Positions 1-5,742 of a DNA stretch of 6,067 nt are shown here, piece by piece. A program made the translations under genes and the position numbers. Origin of the DNA: Candidatus Sericytochromatia bacterium (lineage in GTDB: Bacteria; Cyanobacteriota; Sericytochromatia; UBA7694; JACMQJ01); the NCBI GenBank assembly GCA_014377055.1, contig JACMQJ010000719.1, positions 1 to 6,067 on the forward strand, written 5' to 3'. Under the pieces are notes generated by a model. That model saw only the letters and a list, made by a program, of their open reading frames with translations. It did no database searches and was not told the DNA's origin. Numbering within the stretch: the stretch's first letter is position 1; the number at the start of each line of letters is the position of its first letter.

Positions 1-555
1 CCTAGAAATTAAACGATGGTAAACCATAGGAAGATCAATGGCATAACCCATATCTGCATATTTTGATCTTAATTTTACTCTTGCTTTTAAATCATCAATA
101 TATTGAATAGAACTATTGAAGTTTCTCGCAATCAATGATCCTTGATAATGTTTAATTGGATAATCCGGCCATAAATAGTTATAAGGTTCTGTATGTCCCA
201 CAACTTCAAAAGAATGTCTATCTGCCCAATTAGCGATTTCATAAATTTCTGGTAGGATACCATCATCATCGCCTATCCCTATGATATATTTACCAGATGA
301 ATTTTCATATCCTTTGTTCCAATTGTCGGTCATCGAGGGTTTAGTGCCGTCAAATTGGTAAAGAATTCTGGAATCATTTTCAAATTTATTGGTTATTTGC
401 TTTTGTAAAATATTCGAATCACTACAATCTTGAACAATAATTTCTATATCGTTATTTTTAATTAATAAGCAAGTTTCAATTACATATAGACATGTATACT
501 GCCTATTTTTTGTTGGAATAACAATGCTTAAAAGTGGAGATTTTTTATTGTCCAT
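1..555 (-). CDS. Family 2 glycosyltransferase (GT-A fold), 3' end cut off by the window
   Basis: The reading frame starts at ATG 553-555 and stays open for 185 codons to the window edge, so only the N-terminal half or so is present. The N-terminus PLLSIVIPTKNR (residues 7-18) is the typical first beta strand and nucleotide-binding loop of GT2 enzymes. EIIVQDCSDS (38-47) matches the second strand, where the family usually has an acidic residue contacting the base. GKYIIGIGDDDG (88-99) carries the DXD-like metal and sugar-diphosphate site as three aspartates, D96-D98. A later stretch, DLPMVYHRLISR at the very edge, resembles the acceptor-side region of GDDDG-type polysaccharide glycosyltransferases. 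No membrane segment is visible, so a cytoplasmic, membrane-associated enzyme is likely. It would transfer one sugar from an NDP-sugar to the growing lipid-linked repeat unit. It begins 7 bases after the flippase stop and is the most downstream gene seen. Donor and acceptor cannot be predicted. Family assignment is secure. Confidence 0.9.
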   Translation of the reverse strand, partial: MDNKKSPLLSIVIPTKNRQYTCLYVIETCLLIKNNDIEIIVQDCSDSNILQKQITNKFENDSRILYQFDGTKPSMTDNWNKGYENSSGKYIIGIGDDDGILPEIYEIANWADRHSFEVVGHTEPYNYLWPDYPIKHYQGSLIARNFNSSIQYIDDLKARVKLRSKYADMGYAIDLPMVYHRLISR

Positions 556-562
556 AAATTAT

Positions 563-2074
563 TTATAATTTCTTGAAACCCTTTATTTTTAATTCTTGAG
601 ATGAAAAATATGTTGCAAAAAAACTAGCCATACCAATAAAAAATAGTATACACCCTGTGATATATGTGTCGAATTGGTTTGCCAATAAAAAAAATCTAAA
701 GAAAACCAATATAATTATGCAACCCAATATGGGTTTTAAAGTATCGTTCCAATACCATTTTAAAACCTCTCCTTTTAAAAATAGTTTATGTACTAATATT
801 GGATTGATACATAAATAAACAATGGTAATAATTAACCAACATACGGCTCCACCTAGTCCTCCAAAATTTATTGCTGCATAAATAGTACTAGGTATTAGAA
901 CGATTAGTAATATAGTATTTGTGTATAGTGCTAATTTTGTATGGCTGTAAGTTAAGCAAAGCATGTAAGGCAAGTACATTAAGCAATGAATCGCAACTGC
1001 CAAAGAAACGACAGATGTTATTTTCCAAGTATTTTCTACTATATGGTGATCACGTGTCCAAATAAATATAATTTCTTTACTAAAAAATGTTAGGAATAAG
1101 GCAAATGGGACAACTAATAGCGTAACCAGTTGACAACCCTGATGGTAAATTCTCGTTAATTCTTCAAATTTTTCTTCGGCTAAAAGGATACTAAATCTAG
1201 GAAAGTATGATTGTGAAATCGGACCTACAATCATGTAAGAAATTGAACCTAATGTAAAGGCAAAAGTGTAATATCCAAATTGCTCTAAGGGTAGTATTTT
1301 ACTAAGTATGATGGTATCTACTTGTGTGAGTAATATTCCAGTTAGGCCAATAACCGTTAAACCAGCAGCAAATCGCCAAATGTTTTTTAGTTCTTGTTTA
1401 TCGAAAAATGTCCTTTGGGATGTTTTAGGTAAATAAAACCACAAGGTATATTTATATGTAAAAGCTTGTATTATAGAAATGAATAAATACCAAGAAAAGA
1501 AAATCAATAAAGATTTTGAAATAAATAGGAGTATAATTACGGCTCCTAAATTCTTTAATGTGGCAAAAGTAATACGCAAAATATTCAGTATAATTTGTCT
1601 TTGCAAGCCTAATAAGCCTCCACTATAAAGACCCGTTGGGAATTGAAAAACCACAGTCACACTAAGCAAACAGAATACGTATGTAATCGTTTGAACACTA
1701 AGCGTATTGGGATTCACCCAATACTTTGCTAATAAGGGTGAAAGAATGAGACCTACGAATCCTGCGAATAAAGCTATGAGCCAATAAACACTACCTAATG
1801 TTTTCACAATGTTTCGCATTTTCTGTTCGGTTGAAGAAAATGCGCTTAATCTTGACATTTCCCTATTTAAAGTGGTACTCATACCACTATCTAATAAAGA
1901 TAATAAGACCTGAAGACTGGCGAAGATTCCAATTAACCCATAACCTTCTGGACCAATATATTTTAGATAAGTAGGTATGAAAATAAAGCCTAATAATGCG
2001 GCCCATCCATTACCTACGAAATTTGCTATGACGTTAGCTTTTAATGATGTTGAATTAAGTAATTTTAAAAGCAA
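563..2074 (-). CDS. wzx: Wzx-type polysaccharide flippase (MOP superfamily)
   Basis: This 503-residue protein is almost entirely hydrophobic. About 14 membrane helices can be read, roughly at 13-33, 41-63, 94-115, 128-150, 165-187, 189-207, 235-255, 268-290, 316-336, 352-372, 384-402, 407-427, 446-464 and 470-490. Length and helix number fit the Wzx/RfbX polysaccharide-export family. Two family-typical stretches are seen: the N-terminal region with FIPTYLKYIGPEGYGLIGIF (32-51), and QVDTIILSKILPLEQFGYYT (251-270), the 'D-x-I-I-L-S ... G-Y-Y' signature at the middle repeat. It is inferred to flip undecaprenyl-diphosphate-linked repeat units across the inner membrane. The start is TTG at 2072-2074. 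An in-frame TAA lies four codons upstream (2084-2086), and the first internal ATG is codon 65, beyond the first two helices, so TTG is the only sensible start. The gap to the preceding gene is 2 bases. MATE-type exporters are related, but the context favours Wzx. Confidence 0.9.
   Translation of the reverse strand: MLLKLLNSTSLKANVIANFVGNGWAALLGFIFIPTYLKYIGPEGYGLIGIFASLQVLLSLLDSGMSTTLNREMSRLSAFSSTEQKMRNIVKTLGSVYWLIALFAGFVGLILSPLLAKYWVNPNTLSVQTITYVFCLLSVTVVFQFPTGLYSGGLLGLQRQIILNILRITFATLKNLGAVIILLFISKSLLIFFSWYLFISIIQAFTYKYTLWFYLPKTSQRTFFDKQELKNIWRFAAGLTVIGLTGILLTQVDTIILSKILPLEQFGYYTFAFTLGSISYMIVGPISQSYFPRFSILLAEEKFEELTRIYHQGCQLVTLLVVPFALFLTFFSKEIIFIWTRDHHIVENTWKITSVVSLAVAIHCLMYLPYMLCLTYSHTKLALYTNTILLIVLIPSTIYAAINFGGLGGAVCWLIITIVYLCINPILVHKLFLKGEVLKWYWNDTLKPILGCIIILVFFRFFLLANQFDTYITGCILFFIGMASFFATYFSSQELKIKGFKKL
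2072..2074 (-). promoter_or_regulatory. TTG start codon of the flippase gene
   Basis: The coding-strand sequence before the start reads TAAAATTTAAATTG or close to it, with the stop codon of the CysE-like gene (2077-2079) two bases upstream and no purine-rich ribosome binding site. An in-frame TAA at 2084-2086 blocks any longer protein, and no ATG or GTG exists before codon 65. Translation probably depends on ribosomes finishing the upstream gene. Confidence 0.6.
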
Positions 2075-2076
2075 TT

Positions 2077-2757
2077 TTAAATTTTATTTAAATCTACATT
2101 AAAAAATTGCTGTGCATAACATTTTTCTGTTCCTTTAATTAATAACTTTCCAAGTTCAAAATCTAAATAAGCTATTGAATCATTTGGTACATCCTTCTGA
2201 AACAATGTAGTACGGGTACTTATTGTTGAACGATTACCAATTTTGCATTTTCCAATCACTGAAACATTTGCTGTTACCGTTACTCCATTCCCAATATTAG
2301 GATAAAGACCATGATTTGCTCCAATTGTGCATCCTTGATATATTACAAAATAATTTCCATAATGAGCCTTACCCATCATTGAACCAAAACCATGAATAAT
2401 TAAAAAAACGTCCGGAATTTTATTATCGTACATACAATCAAAAGAGTGCATTACCTTATTTAAATAATAAACTTTACTTGAAAGATTTTTATCGTGAGTT
2501 TCATTCCATATTGTATTAGCAAGATAGCAAAGAAACAACATGTAAGTATCACTAAATAAATGATTGAAATAGGGTAGGTTATTTTTCTTATACCGCTCCA
2601 TGGCAGTTTTTGAAAGACAAAACTCTAATCTTTCAAGAGCTAAATTTACATATTTATAAATATCATCATAAGAAATAAAAGATGTATCAGGAAAATTTTT
2701 ATTGATCTGTTTTCGAACATAAAGTGATAGTTCTTTGACTGAAAGACTAGTTTCCAT
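2077..2757 (-). CDS. CysE-like hexapeptide-repeat acyltransferase (serine acetyltransferase-like)
   Basis: The 226-residue protein has an alpha-helical N-terminal part (about 1-112) and a left-handed beta-helix built from hexapeptide repeats (about 116-195), which is the layout of serine acetyltransferase CysE. The segment HGFGSMMGKAHYGNYFVIYQ (122-141) aligns with the CysE active-site HATG region, so H122 would be the first catalytic histidine. The second CysE histidine, in the R-H-P-x-I motif, is replaced: here the sequence is NHGLYPNIG (148-156), with Y152 at that place and H149 three residues earlier. From memory, acetyltransferases in polysaccharide clusters often share this NHxxYP form together with a FNHL-SD stretch in the helical part (here 64-70). 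It is therefore more likely to acetylate a sugar in the repeat unit than to serve cysteine synthesis, although a serine substrate is not excluded. The start codon ATG directly abuts the stop of the preceding gene (TAAATG), which suggests translational coupling. Confidence 0.8.
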   Translation of the reverse strand: METSLSVKELSLYVRKQINKNFPDTSFISYDDIYKYVNLALERLEFCLSKTAMERYKKNNLPYFNHLFSDTYMLFLCYLANTIWNETHDKNLSSKVYYLNKVMHSFDCMYDNKIPDVFLIIHGFGSMMGKAHYGNYFVIYQGCTIGANHGLYPNIGNGVTVTANVSVIGKCKIGNRSTISTRTTLFQKDVPNDSIAYLDFELGKLLIKGTEKCYAQQFFNVDLNKI

Positions 2758-3396
2758 TTAAATAATTTTTGCAGGATTACCAACCAACATAGAATTATCT
2801 GCAACATTTTTTGTGACTACAGCTCCAGCACCTATTATTACATTTTTTCCAATTTTAAGCTTCGGTAATATTGTTGCATTACTACCTACGAAAGTATTAT
2901 CCTTAATTTCAATACAACCAGCTAAAGTTGCGCCAGGTCCAATATGTACATAATTTCCTATAATACATTCATGGTCAATATTACATGCTGTATTTATAAT
3001 GCAATAATTACCAATCTTAACTTTTGCACAAACGACACTTTTAGCTAAAATTTGAGATCCTTCACCAATCTGTGCGTTAGTTGCTACATAGGCTGTTGAA
3101 TGAATGGCTGTATATGGTTTAAATCCATAACCTTTTAACATTAAACTAATTTCTTTCCGACTTTGACCGTTAGCTCCTCCAATTGCGACCAAAAAATAAC
3201 AGTTATGGTGATTTGGGTATTGCTTAATCCATTTTTTGAATCCATCAATACCATAGTATATCGGTAAGTTTTCTATTGGTGAAATAACATTAATATTGTT
3301 TTCAAAAAATGCTACTATTTCAATTTTGTAATTAGATATTAGCTCTTCAATTACTAATGCTTGACCAGTTGCCCCCCAAATTATCAGTTTATCCAT
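2758..3396 (-). CDS. NeuD/PglD-type sugar O/N-acyltransferase
   Basis: The 212-residue length is typical of the NeuD/PglD family. The N-terminus is a small Rossmann-like nucleotide-sugar-binding domain with the glycine loop IIWGATGQALVIEEL (5-19). Then comes a left-handed beta-helix of hexapeptide repeats (about 97-195) and the usual end MLVGNPAKII (203-212). NIDHECIIGNYVHI (139-152) holds H142, the equivalent of the general base H125 of Campylobacter PglD, followed by E143. The repeats GSNATILPKLKIG and VIIGAGAVVTKN (171-197) form the acetyl-CoA-binding side. PglD acetylates the 4-amino group of a UDP-linked 4-amino-6-deoxy sugar; NeuD O-acetylates sialic acid. Coming directly after an aminotransferase, N-acylation of the new amino group is the best inference. 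The gene overlaps the aminotransferase by 8 bases, so the two are probably translated together. The acyl group (acetyl, formyl or longer) is unknown. Confidence 0.88.
   Translation of the reverse strand: MDKLIIWGATGQALVIEELISNYKIEIVAFFENNINVISPIENLPIYYGIDGFKKWIKQYPNHHNCYFLVAIGGANGQSRKEISLMLKGYGFKPYTAIHSTAYVATNAQIGEGSQILAKSVVCAKVKIGNYCIINTACNIDHECIIGNYVHIGPGATLAGCIEIKDNTFVGSNATILPKLKIGKNVIIGAGAVVTKNVADNSMLVGNPAKII
3389..3396 (-). other. 8-base overlap of aminotransferase end and NeuD-like start
   Basis: The ATG of the NeuD-like gene (3394-3396) lies inside the last codons of the aminotransferase, whose TAA is at 3389-3391. This arrangement typically couples translation of two enzymes that act in sequence, here amination and N-acylation of the same sugar. 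No separate Shine-Dalgarno sequence is evident; the upstream bases are A/T-rich. Confidence 0.8.
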
Positions 3397-4504
3397 TTAT
3401 AAATTCTTTAACTAAAGAGCAAACTTTGCTTACTTCTTCAAATGTAATATCATGAAAACTTGGTAAATTAATGCCTCTAGCATACATGTCATACGCGATT
3501 ATATTTTCTTTTTTATCCTCAAAAATCGGGAGTGATGATAAAGGGAAAAAAAAAGGCCTACTATCCACCTTATTTAATTTGCATAGTTCAAAAAAGCTAT
3601 CCCTCTTGAAAATAAGTGATTTATTAAAAACCAAGGTAGGTAACCAATAACTGTTTTTAGTATCAGTTTGTTCGAAATTTAGCTGTCCGGGTATGTTTGA
3701 AAGTAAAGTTGTGTACCAGTTAAATATCTGGCGCTTCTTTTCCACTAATTCATCTATACGTCTAATTTGAGCGCAGCCAAGAGCTGCTTGGAGGTTACTC
3801 ATTTTATATTTATATCCATATTCTCTCATCCAAAACATTTTGTTCTCTGGGTCCTTGGGATTTCTTCCATGATCATTGAGCACTTTAGCTTTTTCAAAAA
3901 CAGTTTCATTATTCGTAACTAGTATGCCGCCTTCTCCAGTTGTCATGGTTTTTGTGCCATGAAATGAGAATACACCTGCATCTCCAATGCTTCCTGCTTT
4001 TTTTCCTTTGTACTCAGATCCCAAACCTTCTGCGGCGTCTTCCAATACTACTAAATTATAGTCTTTTGCAATCTGCATAATCTCATCCATCTCACACACA
4101 TTCCCATACAAGTGCACCACAATAATTGCTTTTGTTTTTGGTGTTATAGCTGTTTTAATTTTTTCAGGATCTATACACCAAGTATCCCGTAAGATATCTA
4201 CAAAAACAGGCTTTGCACCAATGTATAATACAGGCTCTACTGTGGCTATCCAAGTAATATCAGGGACAATAACCTCATCACCAGCTTTTATACCCAAAGC
4301 CATCAGTGCTAGGTGAATAGCCCCTGTACAAGATGATGTAGCCAATGCAAACTTTGATTGTTGGTATTCCGCAAAATCGTTTTGGAATTTATATATATAA
4401 TCGTTACATTTTTCACCCCAGCCTGTCGAAATCGCATCATTTACATAACTGATTTCTAATTCTGTTATACTGGGCTTATTGATAGGTATTATTTTTAGAC
4501 TCAT
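3389..4504 (-). CDS. DegT/DnrJ/EryC1/StrS PLP-dependent sugar aminotransferase (perosamine synthase-like)
   Basis: The full-length, 371-residue fold-type I aminotransferase works on nucleotide-linked keto sugars. SFHGTKTMTTGEGG (180-193) contains K185, the lysine that forms the Schiff base with PLP and also acts in catalysis. LEDAAEGLGSEYKG (154-167) carries D156, which contacts the pyridine nitrogen. TSSCTGAIHLAL (56-67) is the cofactor-phosphate loop. The N-terminus INKPSITELEISYV (8-21) and SRPFFFPLSSLP (315-326) are also family features; the latter lines the sugar pocket from the partner subunit in related dimers. The TTGEGG form of the lysine motif is closest, from memory, to GDP-perosamine synthases and similar C-4 aminotransferases, with glutamate as usual amino donor. 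The C-methyltransferase ends 8 bases before it, and the NeuD-like gene overlaps its last codons. Whether amination is at C-3 or C-4 is not decided by sequence alone; C-4 is preferred because of the PglD-like partner. Confidence 0.92.
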   Translation of the reverse strand: MSLKIIPINKPSITELEISYVNDAISTGWGEKCNDYIYKFQNDFAEYQQSKFALATSSCTGAIHLALMALGIKAGDEVIVPDITWIATVEPVLYIGAKPVFVDILRDTWCIDPEKIKTAITPKTKAIIVVHLYGNVCEMDEIMQIAKDYNLVVLEDAAEGLGSEYKGKKAGSIGDAGVFSFHGTKTMTTGEGGILVTNNETVFEKAKVLNDHGRNPKDPENKMFWMREYGYKYKMSNLQAALGCAQIRRIDELVEKKRQIFNWYTTLLSNIPGQLNFEQTDTKNSYWLPTLVFNKSLIFKRDSFFELCKLNKVDSRPFFFPLSSLPIFEDKKENIIAYDMYARGINLPSFHDITFEEVSKVCSLVKEFING

Positions 4505-4512
4505 AAGTTGAT

Positions 4513-5739
4513 TTAAATAATTTTCAATTCAGGAATTGCTACAACAAATTTTCCATTCCAATCAGTTACATAAGATAATTGGTTCATTATTTCATCTTTC
4601 AAATTCCAGGGTAATATTATAATATAATCTGGATTTACTTGCTTTAAAAAAGCTTCATTAACTACCGGTATATGGCTTGCTGGTAAAAATTTATTTTGTT
4701 TATGCGGATTAAGATCTACAACAAACTCTATCAGGTCATTTTTAATACCAAAATAATTTAGTAACGTGTTACCTTTGGCTGCTGCTCCGTATGCAGCTAC
4801 TTTTTTACCTATTCTTTTTTGTTTAATTAAAAATTCTAACAAATCTAATTTTACATTTTGTACTCTTTCTTCAAAACCTTCGTAATATTTTAAATTATTA
4901 ATTCCTTTAACTATTTCTTTTTTTAATAATATATCAACTCTATCGGTAACAGCTTGGTTTCCATTATCATTATGCTTGGCATAAATTCTTAATGAACCAC
5001 CGTGTGTAGTGATTTCTTCTACATCAAATAATGTCAAACCTTGGGATTCAAATATTTCCTTGACAGTAAAAAATGATAAATAGGAAAAGTGTTCATGATA
5101 AATGGTATCAAATTGGTTATAGTCAACCAATTGCATCAAATGAGGAAATTCCATGGTGATGATACCATTGTCTTTCAATAGAATTTTCATTCCACCAACA
5201 AAGTCAACAATATCTGGCACATGAGCTAGAACATTATTACCTAGTAAAAGGTCTGCTTTTTTACCTTCAGCAACTAATTGCTTTGCTAATTTAACCCCCA
5301 TAAATTCTGTTATGGTCGCTATTCCTTTTAATAAGGCCACCTCAGCAGTGTTTTTAGTAGGTTCGATTCCTAATACTGGTATTCCTTTCTCTTTAAAGTA
5401 TTGTAAAAGGTAACCATCATTTGAAGCAATTTCAATTACTAAACTTTCCGTACTAAATGAAAAGCGCTTTTGCATCTCATCAGTATATTTTTTGCTGTGG
5501 GCTAACCAGCTAGAGGAATAAGATGAGAAATATACATAATCACTATCAAATATGGCATCAGACTTTTTATATTCATCCACTTGTACGAGAAAGCATTTAG
5601 AGCAGGTATATACTTTTAAGGGATAAAATGTTTCGGGTTCGTTTAACTGCTCTTCAGTTAAGAAAGAATTCGAAGCAGGCGAGTTTATTAAATCAATAAA
5701 TACATGCTCTAGCGGAGCTTTGCAAAAGCGACATTCCAT
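4513..5739 (-). CDS. SAM-dependent nucleotide-sugar C-methyltransferase (NovU/TylCIII/TcaB9 family)
   Basis: The 408-residue protein shows the three-part layout of sugar C-methyltransferases. The N-terminal zinc-binding domain has cysteine pairs C3/C6 and C46/C49. The central class I methyltransferase domain has the SAM-binding loop VIEIASNDGYLLQYF (101-115) and GNNVLAHVPD (167-176). The C-terminal Rossmann-like domain contains AAYGAAAKGNTLLNYF (315-330) and VVDLNPHKQNKFLPASHIPV (340-359). IYHEHFSYLS (213-222) matches the active-site Y-H-E-H of TcaB9, where the tyrosine, glutamate and second histidine promote deprotonation next to the 4-ketone; here these are Y214, E216 and H217. HGGSLRIY (246-253) is also family-typical. 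Known members methylate C-3 (TylCIII, TcaB9) or C-5 (NovU) of dTDP-4-keto-deoxyhexoses. All expected catalytic residues are present, so it should be active. It starts 3 bases after the epimerase stop. The site of methylation and the nucleotide are inferred, not shown. Confidence 0.92.
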   Translation of the reverse strand: MECRFCKAPLEHVFIDLINSPASNSFLTEEQLNEPETFYPLKVYTCSKCFLVQVDEYKKSDAIFDSDYVYFSSYSSSWLAHSKKYTDEMQKRFSFSTESLVIEIASNDGYLLQYFKEKGIPVLGIEPTKNTAEVALLKGIATITEFMGVKLAKQLVAEGKKADLLLGNNVLAHVPDIVDFVGGMKILLKDNGIITMEFPHLMQLVDYNQFDTIYHEHFSYLSFFTVKEIFESQGLTLFDVEEITTHGGSLRIYAKHNDNGNQAVTDRVDILLKKEIVKGINNLKYYEGFEERVQNVKLDLLEFLIKQKRIGKKVAAYGAAAKGNTLLNYFGIKNDLIEFVVDLNPHKQNKFLPASHIPVVNEAFLKQVNPDYIIILPWNLKDEIMNQLSYVTDWNGKFVVAIPELKII

Positions 5740-5742
5740 AAA

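Noticed and set aside
3546..3554. T9 tract as part of an intrinsic terminator
   Set aside because: It lies inside conserved aminotransferase codons and no GC-rich hairpin was noticed before it.
2756..4524. Shared 14-base sequence atttaaataatttt at 2756-2769 and 4511-4524
   Set aside because: Both copies encode K-I-I-stop at gene ends in AT-rich DNA. Chance and similar C-termini explain it, and no further similarity flanks it.
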